Assembly (NCBI GenBank): GCA_020248665.1
Contig: JADCHE010000039.1
Location: 1-55,707 of the forward strand
Reading direction: 5' to 3'
DNA from: Burkholderiales bacterium
Lineage (GTDB): Bacteria > Pseudomonadota > Gammaproteobacteria > Burkholderiales > Burkholderiaceae_E
Length of the DNA stretch: 55,707 nucleotides
Part shown: positions 16,983-25,048 of the stretch, piece by piece
Layout: the number at the start of each line of letters is the position of its first letter
Numbering within the stretch: the stretch's first letter is position 1
The notes under the pieces: model-generated
Told to the model about the DNA's origin: nothing
What the model saw: the letters and a program-made list of their open reading frames with translations, nothing else
The model's database searches: none
Program-made: the position numbers and the translations under genes

Positions 16983-17587
16983 GCGTGTCCCCCGACAAGC
17001 CGTTCGCGCCCGCGTCCGAGCGCAACCGCGGGCCGATCCTCGAGGTGCTTCGCGATGTGTTCACCGACCGCGCGCGCGTGCTTGAGGTGGGCAGCGGCAC
17101 CGGCCAGCACGCGGTGCACTTCGCAGCCGCGATGCCGTGGCTCGCGTGGCAGACGAGCGAGGTCGAGGCGAACCTGCCCGGGCTGCGGATGTGGCTCGAC
17201 GAGGCCGCGCTGCCGAACACGCCGCCGCCGTTCGCGCTCGACGTCGCCGGACGCTGGCCCGAGGGCCGGTGGGATACGGCCTTCACCGCGAACACGCTGC
17301 ACATCATGCCGTGGACCGCGGTCGAGCGACTGTTCGACATGCTGCCGGCGGTGCTCGATCCCGGCGCCGTGCTCGTCGTCTACGGGCCGTTCAACGTCGG
17401 TGGCCGCTTCACCGGTCCGGGCAACGCCGCGTTCGACGCGACGCTGCGCGTGGCCGATCCCGCGCGCGGCCTGCGCGACCTCGAGGCGGTCGACGCGCTC
17501 GCGCGTCGTGCGGGCTTCGGGCCGGTGGACGTGCGGTCGATGCCCGCGGACAACCGCTGCCTCGTGTGGCGGCGCGCCGCGGGCTGA
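16979..17587 (+). CDS. DUF938 family SAM-dependent methyltransferase-like protein
   Basis: The 202-residue protein has a class I methyltransferase SAM motif (V-L-E-V-G-S-G-T-G-Q-H-A, about residues 38-49). It also has the DUF938 features R-N-R-G-P-I-L-E-V-L near the N-terminus, N-T-L-H-I-M-P-W in the middle and V-V-Y-G-P-F-N. Substrates of this family are not established. No signal peptide. It is translationally coupled to the DUF3014 gene and converges on the GST gene 27 bases away. Confidence 0.85.
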   Translation: MSVSPDKPFAPASERNRGPILEVLRDVFTDRARVLEVGSGTGQHAVHFAAAMPWLAWQTSEVEANLPGLRMWLDEAALPNTPPPFALDVAGRWPEGRWDTAFTANTLHIMPWTAVERLFDMLPAVLDPGAVLVVYGPFNVGGRFTGPGNAAFDATLRVADPARGLRDLEAVDALARRAGFGPVDVRSMPADNRCLVWRRAAG

Positions 17588-17614
17588 GACCCGACGGCGC
17601 CGACGCCGCGTGCG

Positions 17615-18247
17615 TCAGACCACGCGGTCCCTGAATCCCTGCGGCGCCGGCACCGTCGACGCGAACGAGGGCCGCGTCGAGATCCGCGCGAACCAGTCGG
17701 CGAGCGCCGGGTGCGCGGCCGGCCAGTCGAAGTCCGGGAGCCGCAGCGACAGGTAGCCGAGCGTCGAGCCGATCGCGATGTCGGCCAGCCCGAACGCGTC
17801 GCCGAGCGCGAAGCGCGCGCCCGGCGCGACCGCCGCGGCGAGGGCAGCCGTGCCGGCCTCGATCTTGCGGCGCTGGCGCGCGAGCCATGGCGCGCTGCAG
17901 CCCTCGCCACGCATCCGCTCGAAGAGCGTCAGCACCGTCGCGTCACAGACGCCGTCGGCGATCACCTCGAGCCGGCGCGCTTCCAGCCGGCCGTCGACGT
18001 CGGCGGGCAGCAGCGGCGGCTCGGGACACTTCGCCTCGAGCCACTCGAGGATGTAGCTCGACTCGTACACCGAGCGTCCGTCGTCGAGAATCAGCACGGG
18101 AATCTTGCCGAGCGGGTTGTACGCCGGCGCGCTCGTGTCGCCGTCCCAGGGCACCTCGGTGACGAGCTCGAACGCGAGGCCCTTCTCGGCGAGTGCGATG
18201 CGGACCTTGCGGGCGTAGGGGCTGGGGGTGGCGCTCAGCAGCTTCAT
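17615..18247 (-). CDS. Glutathione S-transferase family protein
   Basis: The 210-residue protein has an N-terminal thioredoxin-like GST domain (S-P-Y-A-R-K-V-R-I-A-L-A-E-K-G-L near residues 9-24, P-L-G-K-I-P-V-L with the cis-Pro, Y-E-S-S-Y-I-L-E-W-L) and an all-helical C-terminal domain. It conjugates or transfers glutathione in the cytoplasm; the substrate is unknown. The ATG overlaps the stop of the SRAP gene (ATGA), so it is the second gene of a two-gene unit. Confidence 0.9.
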   Translation of the reverse strand: MKLLSATPSPYARKVRIALAEKGLAFELVTEVPWDGDTSAPAYNPLGKIPVLILDDGRSVYESSYILEWLEAKCPEPPLLPADVDGRLEARRLEVIADGVCDATVLTLFERMRGEGCSAPWLARQRRKIEAGTAALAAAVAPGARFALGDAFGLADIAIGSTLGYLSLRLPDFDWPAAHPALADWFARISTRPSFASTVPAPQGFRDRVV

Positions 18248-18930
18248 GCGATCGGGGGCAGCTCGACGCGCTTCGTGGGGTCCTCGGGTCCGTGACGGTA
18301 CGCCTGCGGCGGCGGCAGCACCAGCGTCGCGCGGGCCTGGTCGACGTCGCCGTGCATCCACGCGTCGATCGAGTCGTCGGCGAGCGGCACGACGCTGCGC
18401 TTGTCCTGCGCGTCGTCGGGCAGATTCGGGTCGGGCTTGTGCATGAGCCGCATCAGCGGATGGCCGTCGGCGTTGACCGTCAGCATCGTGTAAGAGGGCA
18501 CGACCTCGCCGGTCGCCGGGTCGGTCCACTCGCTCCAGAGCCCGGCCAGCATCCACGGCCGGCCGTCCGCGCGCGAGAACGACCACCACGTGTTGCGGCC
18601 CGTGCCCCAGTAGGGCTCGACGAACGCGTCGGCCGGCACCAGGCAGCGCTGCCCAAGCCGCCAGGCATCGCGAAAGGTCGGCTTTCCTTCGATGCCCTCG
18701 ATCCGCGCGTTGTTCGTCATCAGCGGGCGCCCGTCGCGCGCGCGAGGATGCCGCTCGGTCGCGTAGGGCGGGATCAGGCCCCACTGTCCGGCGACGACGC
18801 GACCGCCCGGCAGCACGTAGGGGCCAAGCTGGCGCGGGCCGATCGCGCGGGCCCATTCGGCCTCGTCCTGCATCGTCAAGCCCAGCCCGACCAGCTTCTC
18901 GCGGATCGTCGGGTTGTAGCGGTTGCACAT
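18244..18930 (-). CDS. yedK: SOS response-associated peptidase family (SRAP / YedK)
   Basis: The 228-residue protein starts M-C-N-R-Y. Removal of Met exposes the catalytic Cys2, which in the SRAP/HMCES family forms a thiazolidine link to abasic sites in single-stranded DNA. The conserved N-N-A-R-I-E motif, a Glu in A-D-A-F-V-E-P-Y and the His in L-M-H-K-P-D-P complete the active site. It shields abasic sites during replication. The upstream in-frame extension would remove the Cys2 position, so the start is firm. It precedes the GST gene and lies just beyond the terminator of the tRNA-Lys gene. Confidence 0.92.
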   Translation of the reverse strand: MCNRYNPTIREKLVGLGLTMQDEAEWARAIGPRQLGPYVLPGGRVVAGQWGLIPPYATERHPRARDGRPLMTNNARIEGIEGKPTFRDAWRLGQRCLVPADAFVEPYWGTGRNTWWSFSRADGRPWMLAGLWSEWTDPATGEVVPSYTMLTVNADGHPLMRLMHKPDPNLPDDAQDKRSVVPLADDSIDAWMHGDVDQARATLVLPPPQAYRHGPEDPTKRVELPPIA

Positions 18931-18986
18931 GGGATCGCCCCCCTCCCGTGGCTGCCGTGGCGCCCGCGGCTCCGGTCCCGGCAATG

Positions 18987-19019
18987 AAAACGGGTCGACG
19001 TCTTGCGACATCGACCCGT
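18987..19019 (-). terminator. Intrinsic terminator of the tRNA-Lys gene
   Basis: Read on the minus strand, ACGGGTCGA pairs with TCGACCCGT (9 bp). The inner bases extend the stem through a T-G wobble and GTC/GAC to a GCAA tetraloop, and TTTT follows. It begins 7 bases after the CCA end of tRNA-Lys, so it should end that transcript before the SRAP gene. Confidence 0.85.
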
Positions 19020-19025
19020 CGGAAT

Positions 19026-19101
19026 TGGTAGGCCGTGCGGGATTCGAACCTGCGACCAACGGATTAAAAGTCCGCTGCTCTACCAGCTGAGCTAACGACC
19101 C
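19026..19101 (-). tRNA. tRNA-Lys(TTT)
   Basis: The 76-base gene folds into a cloverleaf with anticodon TTT in the loop CTTTTAA and an encoded CCA end. The 5' half matches the usual bacterial tRNA-Lys. The 3' half departs from it: an A-C mismatch at T-stem pair 51-63, a U-G pair at 4-69 and a G-U pair at 1-72. It has its own promoter upstream and an intrinsic terminator downstream. Confidence 0.95.
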
Positions 19102-19159
19102 GTGGATGCTGCCTGCATCGTTGTTCTTCTTCTGTCTTGTTGTTCTTGGAAAGCCTTCA

Positions 19160-19188
19160 ATTATAGGAAGTTCAGCGACGACGGTCAA
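19160..19188 (-). promoter_or_regulatory. Sigma70 promoter for tRNA-Lys
   Basis: On the minus strand a -35 box TTGACC (19183-19188) and a perfect -10 box TATAAT (19160-19165) are separated by exactly 17 bases. The expected start is near 19153, leaving about a 50-base leader before the tRNA 5' end at 19101. No other gene on this strand starts nearby. Confidence 0.9.
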
Positions 19189-19200
19189 ACGGGCCGGCCC

Positions 19201-19320
19201 GATTCCGCACGTTCGCGGGCCTCGCGGCCCGATTCCGCACGTTCGCGGGCCTCGCGGCCCGATTCCGCACGTTCGCGGGCCTCGCGGCCCGATTCCGCAC
19301 GTTCGCGGGCCTCGCGGCCC
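19201..19320. repeat. Four perfect 30-bp direct tandem repeats
   Basis: Four identical copies of a 30-base unit (begins GATTCCGCACGTTCGC, ends GGCCTCGCGGCCC) lie head to tail with no spacer. Each unit, with the first base of the next, contains a hairpin CGGGCC-TCGC-GGCCCG. The array fills the space between the tRNA promoter and the stop of the YeeE/YedE gene, directly after that stop on the minus strand. It could slow or terminate transcription from the transporter gene. Confidence 0.97.
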
Positions 19321-19322
19321 GC

Positions 19323-20441
19323 TCAGGCCATCCGCTCCACCCGCCAGACCTGGTAGCGCACGCCGGCCACGCCGCCGGCGACGATCGCTGCCAGCGCGAC
19401 GAAGGAGCCCACCGCGAGCGTGGATACGCCGCTCATGCCCTGGCCGATCGTGCAGCCGAGCGCGGTCACGCCGCCGGCGCCCATCAGCAGGCCACCGACG
19501 AGGTGGTTCGCGGTGTCCTCGGGGCCCTGGAAGCCCTCCCAACGGAACGTGCGCGTCGCGAGCGCGTAGGTGGCCGACCCGGCGACGAGCCCGAGCACCG
19601 ACGCGATGCCGAGCGTCACGTACTTGCTCTTGTCCGACCAGAACATCAGCAGTTCGAGCGCGTAAGCGCTCGGCGCGACGTAGCTGAGCGACTCCATCCG
19701 GGTGCTGTTGGTGCCGATGAAGACTTCCTCGAGCGTGCGCGGGTCCTCTTCGAGGTGCCCGACGTGCCCGGACACGTACCAGACCGCGACGACCCCCGCG
19801 CCGACGACCAGCGAGGCGAGCGCGTTGCCGCGCTCCTCGCGGAACATCTTCGAGGCGAACGCGAACGCGATCAGCCCGCCGCCGACGACGAGCGCCGCGA
19901 CGAGGCGCAGCGTGCGCGCGAGCGCCGCGTCGCCACCCGACAGCAGGCGCGGCAGGTCCTGGCCGCCGGCGAGCTCGATCGCGACCCGGTCGACCGTCCC
20001 GACCCGCACGACGCCGAACAGTCCGCGCAGCGTCATGTAGGCGGAGATCCCGAGCACGACGAACACCACCAGCGACTTCAGGTTCCCGGCGCCGGCGCGC
20101 AGCAGCGTCTTCGTGCCGCAGCCCGACGCCAGCACCATGCCGAAGCCGAACATCAAGCCGCCGACGACGTTCGACAGCCAGAGGAGCTTCGGGCCGGCGT
20201 AGATCGACTTCGCCGGGTCGATCAGCCCGGCCCACGCGAGCGCCTGCGTGCCGAGCACCGCGACGCCGATCGCCGCGAGCCACATCCTCATCCGAGTCCA
20301 GTCGCCCATGTTGACGACGTCGGACACCGCGCCCATCGTGCAGAAGTTGCTGCGGCTCATCGCGATGCCGACGACGAACGCGATCGCGAACGTCGCCCAC
20401 GCGACGAGGTGCTGCAGCGAGGCGACGTCGGCTTCGGTCAT
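19323..20441 (-). CDS. YeeE/YedE family thiosulfate/sulfur transporter
   Basis: The 372-residue membrane protein has about nine to eleven hydrophobic segments. It has the three conserved cysteine motifs of the YeeE/YedE family: S-R-S-N-F-C-T-M-G, A-S-G-C-G-T-K-T and A-L-G-C-T-I-G-Q-G. In TsuA-type relatives these cysteines relay thiosulfate through the membrane. The repeat of the motif in both halves fits the family's internal duplication. No rhodanese or TusA gene is adjacent, so the physiological sulfur compound is uncertain. It is followed by the 30-bp repeat array and preceded by cpoB after 50 bases. Confidence 0.9.
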   Translation of the reverse strand: MTEADVASLQHLVAWATFAIAFVVGIAMSRSNFCTMGAVSDVVNMGDWTRMRMWLAAIGVAVLGTQALAWAGLIDPAKSIYAGPKLLWLSNVVGGLMFGFGMVLASGCGTKTLLRAGAGNLKSLVVFVVLGISAYMTLRGLFGVVRVGTVDRVAIELAGGQDLPRLLSGGDAALARTLRLVAALVVGGGLIAFAFASKMFREERGNALASLVVGAGVVAVWYVSGHVGHLEEDPRTLEEVFIGTNSTRMESLSYVAPSAYALELLMFWSDKSKYVTLGIASVLGLVAGSATYALATRTFRWEGFQGPEDTANHLVGGLLMGAGGVTALGCTIGQGMSGVSTLAVGSFVALAAIVAGGVAGVRYQVWRVERMA

Positions 20442-20491
20442 CGGTGACGGGGCGGGGGAGCGGGGTTGGACGCGCGGCCGTCCGGGCCGGG

Positions 20492-21325
20492 TCAGCGCTT
20501 GGCGGCGAGCCCGGCGAGCCGCTCGCGCGCGGTCTGCGCGGCGCCGCTGCCGTCGTACTTCTCGGTCACGAGCTTGAAGGTCTCGGCCGCGGCCTTGCGG
20601 TCGCCGGCCTCGACCTGCGCGTTGCCGACCGTGAGCAGCGCGTCGGCCGCGCGCGGGTGGTCCGGGTACTTCTGCGCGAACGCCTGCAGCGTCGTGATCG
20701 CGCCCTTGTTGTCCTTCTGCGCGTACTGGCTGCTGCCGATCCAGTACTGCACGCTCGGCGCATACGCGCTCTGCGGATAGGCGGCACCGAACTGCTGGAA
20801 CGCGCTCTGCGCGCCACGGAAGTCGCCGCCGCGGAAGATCGCGAGCGCGCCCTCGTAAGCGCGCCGCTCGGCGGGGTCGACGTTGACCTGCCTGCCGTCG
20901 ACGTTCACCGCGACCGGCTCGAAGCGCTTCAGGCGTCCGTCGACCTCGCCGGCGAGGTCGCGCTGGCTGCGCTGGGTCTTGGCCAGCTCGTTGGTCTGCA
21001 CCTCGAGCTGGCCGCGCAGCGTCGCGATCTCCTGGCGCATCGCCTGGATCTGGTTCTGCAGGTCGAGCTGGCCGCGGGTCGTCTGCTCGAGCCGCTCGAC
21101 GCGCGCCGACAGGTCCTCGATGCGCTTGAGCATGTCGCGCTGCAGCTGCTCGACGCGGCTGCGCACGTCGAGGATCGCGCGGCGCGCCTCGTCGTCCGAG
21201 AACAGCTGCGCGTGCGCGGGCAGCGCGACGCCGGCGAGCAGCAGCACGGCGGCCGCGCGCTTCGCGCGGGCCAGCCCGCCGCGGCCGGGGGCGGCGGTCG
21301 GGATCGTCGGCGTGATGGCGCTCAT
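20492..21325 (-). CDS. cpoB: Cell division coordinator CpoB (YbgF), Tol-Pal system
   Basis: The 277-residue periplasmic protein has a signal peptide (ending A-H-A-Q), an N-terminal trimerising coiled coil (about 45-115, heptads such as V-E-Q-L-Q-R-D-M-L-K-R-I) and a C-terminal TPR domain. The TPR domain includes A-Y-E-G-A-L-A-I-F-R-G-G-D-F and Y-P-D-H-P-R-A-A-D-A-L-L-T-V-G. CpoB links Tol function with peptidoglycan synthesis at the septum. It is the last gene of the tol operon, 22 bases after pal. Confidence 0.95.
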   Translation of the reverse strand: MSAITPTIPTAAPGRGGLARAKRAAAVLLLAGVALPAHAQLFSDDEARRAILDVRSRVEQLQRDMLKRIEDLSARVERLEQTTRGQLDLQNQIQAMRQEIATLRGQLEVQTNELAKTQRSQRDLAGEVDGRLKRFEPVAVNVDGRQVNVDPAERRAYEGALAIFRGGDFRGAQSAFQQFGAAYPQSAYAPSVQYWIGSSQYAQKDNKGAITTLQAFAQKYPDHPRAADALLTVGNAQVEAGDRKAAAETFKLVTEKYDGSGAAQTARERLAGLAAKR

Positions 21326-21347
21326 CGGGGGCTCGGGGCAGCGCAGG

Positions 21348-21920
21348 TCACTGGTAGGCGAGGTCGGCGCGACGGTTCTCGGCGAACGCGGTCTCGTCGG
21401 TGGCCGTGGCCTTCGGCTTCTCCTCGCCGAAGCTGACCGCCTCGATCTGCGCGTCGGCGACGCCGAGCGAGATCAGCGCGCGGCGCACGGCCTCGGAGCG
21501 CTTCTGGCCGAGCGCGAGGTTGTACTCGCGGCTGCCGCGCTCATCGGTGTTGCCCTGCACGACGACCTTGCGGGCCTTGTTGGCGACCAGGAACCTCGCA
21601 TGCGCCTCGACCACAGGGCGGAACTCGTCCTTGATCGTGAAGCTGTCGAAGTCGAAGTAGATGCTGCGCCTGGCGAGCGGGCTGTTCGGGTCGTTGAGCG
21701 GGTCCTTCGAGGGGTCGACGGTGACCTGCGCGATCGGGCGCTCGCTGCCGGCCGGCGCGGTGGCCGCGCCGCCGGCCGTGCCGCCGGCACCCGCCGCGCC
21801 CGCGGCGCTGCCGCGGTTCTCGACCGGGGCGGGCTCGTCGAGCTTGACGGCCGAGCTGCAGGCCGCGAGCGTCAGAGCGGCCGCGAGCGCGGCGAGAGAG
21901 GCGAGGGTGCGTCGATTCAT
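21348..21920 (-). CDS. pal: Peptidoglycan-associated lipoprotein Pal
   Basis: The 190-residue lipoprotein has a lipobox L-A-A-C with Cys21, a Gly/Ala-rich linker and an OmpA-like domain. The domain contains the Pal signature I-Y-F-D-F-D-S-F-T-I and G-N-T-D-E-R-G-S-R-E-Y-N, which binds diaminopimelate in peptidoglycan. It ties the outer membrane to the wall and is positioned by the Tol complex at the division site. It lies between tolB and cpoB. Confidence 0.97.
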   Translation of the reverse strand: MNRRTLASLAALAAALTLAACSSAVKLDEPAPVENRGSAAGAAGAGGTAGGAATAPAGSERPIAQVTVDPSKDPLNDPNSPLARRSIYFDFDSFTIKDEFRPVVEAHARFLVANKARKVVVQGNTDERGSREYNLALGQKRSEAVRRALISLGVADAQIEAVSFGEEKPKATATDETAFAENRRADLAYQ

Positions 21921-21965
21921 GGTCTTGGAAGCTCCGTGTTCTTCTGGTGCGGGTCGTGCGGGGGC

Positions 21966-23246
21966 TCAGCGCAGGAACGGGCCCCACGAGGGTTCGCGGA
22001 TGTCGCCGAGCGACGAGCTGAGCCGCTGACGGACGCGGCCGTCGACCGAGATCGCCATCAGCGAATCGCGGCCGCCCTGCTGGGTGGCGTACATGATCCA
22101 GCGGCCGTTCGGCGAGAAGCTCGGCGACTCTTCCTGGCCGCCGTCGGTCAGCACCGACTCGTTGCCGCCGGCGAGATCCTTCATGCCGACGAAGAAGCGG
22201 CCGTCGCGCCGGGTGAGGAACGCGAGGCTGCGGCCGTCGGGGCTCACCCGCGGGCTCACGTTGTAGCTCGAACCGAAGGTGACGCGCGTCGCGTCGCCGC
22301 CGTTCACCGGCATCCGGTAGATCTGCGGCGAGCCGCCCCGGTCGGACGTGAAGAACAGCGTCCGGCCATCGGGCGAGAACACCGGCTCGGTGTCGATCGC
22401 GTTGGAGGTGGTGAGCCGGCGCGCGTTCGCGCCGTCGGCGGCGTTGATCAGGTAGATCTGCGACAGGCCGTTGAGCGTCAGCGCGACCGCGAGCGTGCGG
22501 CCGTCGGGCGACCAGGCGGGCGCGCTGTTGCTACCCTTGAAGTTCGCGACCGCGACGCGCTGGCCGGTGGCGAGCGTGTGCACGTAGACGACCGGCTTCT
22601 TCTGCTCGAACGACACGTAGGCGAGCCGCCCGCCGTCGGGAGACCACGACGGGGAGATGATCGGCTCGGGCGAGACCAGCGGGGACTGTACGTTCTCGCC
22701 GTCCCAGTCCGCGACGTTCAGGCGAAAGCGCGTGCCCTGCTTGCTGACGAAGGCGATGCGCGTCGAGAACACGCCCTTCTCGCCAGTCAGCTTCTCGAAG
22801 ATCGCGTCTGCGATCCGGTGGCCGGCCAGGCGCAGGTCGGCCTCGGGCGCGACGACCGACTCGCCCGCGATCGGGGTCTGCTTGACCGCGTCGTAGAGCC
22901 GGTAGCGGACGTCGTAGCGGCCGTCGGCGAGCTTCGCGACCGAGCCGGCGACGAAGGTCTCGGCGCCGCGCGAGCGCAGGCCCGCGAAGTCGACGGGGGC
23001 GGTGTCGGACACCGTCTGGGCCGGGTCGATGACCCGGAACGCGCCGCTACGGGCGAGATCGCCGCGGACCACCGCCGCCACGTCCAGCGGCAGGCGGCTG
23101 TCGGTGGCGAAGCCGGCGATCGCGATCGGGAGCTGGGTCGCGCCGACCCCGGATACGTCGATGCGCATCTGGGCGGCCGCGGGCAGCACGAGGGCGCCGG
23201 CGACGAGGCCGGCGAACACGGGACCGAGGCGCAGGAATCGTCTCAT
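21966..23246 (-). CDS. tolB: Tol-Pal system beta-propeller protein TolB
   Basis: The 426-residue periplasmic protein has a signal peptide (ending P-A-A-A-Q), a small N-terminal alpha/beta domain (M-R-I-D-V-S-G-V-G-A-T-Q) and repeated W-S-P-D-G / F-S-P-D-G-R blades of a six-bladed propeller. TolB binds Pal and TolA. The ATG at 23246 begins the signal peptide; the longer upstream frame is arginine-rich and unlikely. It sits 97 bases after tolA. Confidence 0.96.
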   Translation of the reverse strand: MRRFLRLGPVFAGLVAGALVLPAAAQMRIDVSGVGATQLPIAIAGFATDSRLPLDVAAVVRGDLARSGAFRVIDPAQTVSDTAPVDFAGLRSRGAETFVAGSVAKLADGRYDVRYRLYDAVKQTPIAGESVVAPEADLRLAGHRIADAIFEKLTGEKGVFSTRIAFVSKQGTRFRLNVADWDGENVQSPLVSPEPIISPSWSPDGGRLAYVSFEQKKPVVYVHTLATGQRVAVANFKGSNSAPAWSPDGRTLAVALTLNGLSQIYLINAADGANARRLTTSNAIDTEPVFSPDGRTLFFTSDRGGSPQIYRMPVNGGDATRVTFGSSYNVSPRVSPDGRSLAFLTRRDGRFFVGMKDLAGGNESVLTDGGQEESPSFSPNGRWIMYATQQGGRDSLMAISVDGRVRQRLSSSLGDIREPSWGPFLR

Positions 23247-23343
23247 CGTGGGCGGATTATAGAGCGCGGGCCGCGGGCGACCGCTGCGTGGCCGGGTAAG
23301 CGGCCGTCGGTCGGGTGCAGTATGCCGCCCGTCGCTGCACGGT

Positions 23344-24594
23344 TCACTTCTCGTCCCGCGGTCCCCGGACGATCTCGAGCTCGCCCTGGCAGGTGCCCTC
23401 GGCCGGCCTAGGGAACGGGTCGGTGCGCTGGATGCCGCGCTCTGCCGCCTGGTCCCACGCGGGCACGCCGCTCGACTTGCGCAGGCGTATCGCAACGACG
23501 CTGCAGTCGGGCCGCAGCGTCACCAGGAAGACCGCCTTCGGGTTGCCGTCGAGATCGCCCGGCGCCTGGAAGGTGGTGTTCGCGCGGATCGCGGCGGCGA
23601 CGCGAGCGCCGTAGCCGGCGTCGACGCGCCCGGTCGCTGCGCCCCGGACCGCCTGGTCGCTCGGCGTGCCCGAAGTGCCGGCCTGGCTCTGCAGCCGCCG
23701 GATGTCGTCGGCACGGCGCTGTTCGGCGGCCTCGGCGTCGCGGCGCGCCTGCTCGGCGCGGCGCTTCTCGTCGGCGGCCTTCTTCTCCGCCTCCTTTCGG
23801 GCCTGCTCGTCCTTCGCGCGCTTCTCGTCTGCGGCCTTCTGCTCGGCGATCCTGCGCTCGGCCTCCCTGCGTTCGGCGTCCTTCTTCTGCGCGAGCTTCT
23901 TCTCGGCGAGCCGGCGCTCCGCCTCCTTGCGCTCGGCGTCCTTGCGCGCCTGCTCGGCCTTGATGTCGGGCGCGACCGGCGGGGAAGGCGGGGGCGGTTC
24001 GGGCTTCGGCGGCGGGGGCGGCGGTTCGGGCTCGGGTTTCGGCTCGGGCCGGGGCTCGGGTGGCGGGCCCTTGACCGGCGGGGGCGGCACCCACAGCTCG
24101 GCCTGCACCGGCTCGGGAGGGCGCGAGGTCCAGTTCAGCCCGAACACCAGCAGGCCGATCAGCAGTGCGTGCATCACGAGCGCGAGGGCGATCGCGCGCG
24201 TGCGACCGCCGGTCCGGGGCGGGCGCCTCGGTGGGCCGGGTGGGGGCGGCGTGGAAGGCGCAGGCGTGCCGGGACCGGAAGGCCTCGTACCCAATGGCTC
24301 CATGCCCGACGGACCGCCCCCGGGGCGGTCCGCGCCGCCCCGGCCCGCGCCGGCTGTGCGGCCCTTCTGCGGGCGGCGGTCCGTGCCCGGCGGCGTCGCG
24401 CCGTGCCCGACCGCGGCCGGCGGGGCGGATCGGGGCGCCGCGGTCGGCGGCGTCGGGTCGCTCGTGCCCCAGGCCGGCCCCGCCCGGGACGGTGCGGCCG
24501 ACGGGGCCGGCGTCGCCGCGGGCGGCCCGGTCGCGCCTTCGCCCGCGGTCCATGGCCCGCCGCCCTGCGGCGGCCGCGCGCTCACGTCACTCAC
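23344..24594 (-). CDS. tolA: Cell envelope integrity protein TolA
   Basis: TolA spans the periplasm: one membrane segment (about 133-154), a Pro-rich stretch, a long Lys/Glu/Ala/Arg-rich helix (about 205-305, heptads such as K-A-A-D-E-K-R-A-K-D-E) and a C-terminal domain ending in G-E-L-E-I-V-R. The GTG start, one base after the tolR stop, gives 416 residues with an unusual 130-residue Pro/Gly/Ala-rich cytoplasmic part. An ATG at 24303 gives 319 residues with a normal-length N-terminus but leaves a 292-base gap and has no clear ribosome-binding site. Identity is firm, the start is not. Confidence 0.92.
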   Translation of the reverse strand: MSDVSARPPQGGGPWTAGEGATGPPAATPAPSAAPSRAGPAWGTSDPTPPTAAPRSAPPAAVGHGATPPGTDRRPQKGRTAGAGRGGADRPGGGPSGMEPLGTRPSGPGTPAPSTPPPPGPPRRPPRTGGRTRAIALALVMHALLIGLLVFGLNWTSRPPEPVQAELWVPPPPVKGPPPEPRPEPKPEPEPPPPPPKPEPPPPSPPVAPDIKAEQARKDAERKEAERRLAEKKLAQKKDAERREAERRIAEQKAADEKRAKDEQARKEAEKKAADEKRRAEQARRDAEAAEQRRADDIRRLQSQAGTSGTPSDQAVRGAATGRVDAGYGARVAAAIRANTTFQAPGDLDGNPKAVFLVTLRPDCSVVAIRLRKSSGVPAWDQAAERGIQRTDPFPRPAEGTCQGELEIVRGPRDEK

Positions 24595-24595
24595 G

Positions 24596-25033
24596 TCACT
24601 TCTCCCGGCCCTTCACCATCAGGCCGACGCGGCCCGCGCCGGCCGCGCGTACCTGGTCCATCAGCTTGACGACGTCGCCGTACGGCACCTTCTGGTCCGC
24701 CGCGATCAGCACCGCGAGCGTCGCCGGGTCGCCGAAGCCGCGCAGCGTCGGCGCGATGTCGCGCTCGCCGATCGTGCGGTCGAACTGCTGCGGCATGTTG
24801 CGCGTGACCATCCGCAGCTCGCCGCCCGGTGACAGCCGGATCTCGACCAGCTGGTCGGGGGCCTGCGAGCTCTGCCCCGCGCTCGGCACCTCGATCTGGC
24901 CGGGCGGCAGCAGCGGCGCGGTGACCATGAAGATCACCAGCAGCACGAGCATCACGTCGATGTAGGGCACGACGTTGATCTCGGACACGAAGCGGCCCCG
25001 GCGACCGCGGCGCGACGACGAGACGGAGGGCAC
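24596..25033 (-). CDS. tolR: Tol-Pal system protein TolR (ExbD family)
   Basis: The 145-residue inner-membrane protein has one transmembrane helix near residues 24-43 with the proton-conducting Asp in V-P-Y-I-D-V-M-L-V-L-L, preceded by the conserved S-E-I-N-V. The periplasmic domain ends L-M-V-K-G-R-E-K. With TolQ it forms the proton-driven motor that energises TolA. It is 15 bases after tolQ and 1 base before the tolA GTG. Confidence 0.96.
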   Translation of the reverse strand: MPSVSSSRRGRRGRFVSEINVVPYIDVMLVLLVIFMVTAPLLPPGQIEVPSAGQSSQAPDQLVEIRLSPGGELRMVTRNMPQQFDRTIGERDIAPTLRGFGDPATLAVLIAADQKVPYGDVVKLMDQVRAAGAGRVGLMVKGREK

Positions 25034-25048
25034 GGTGCGGCTCCCTGC

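Noticed and set aside
19201-19320. CRISPR-like array
   Set aside because: The 30-base copies are directly adjacent with no unique spacers, and no cas genes are present.
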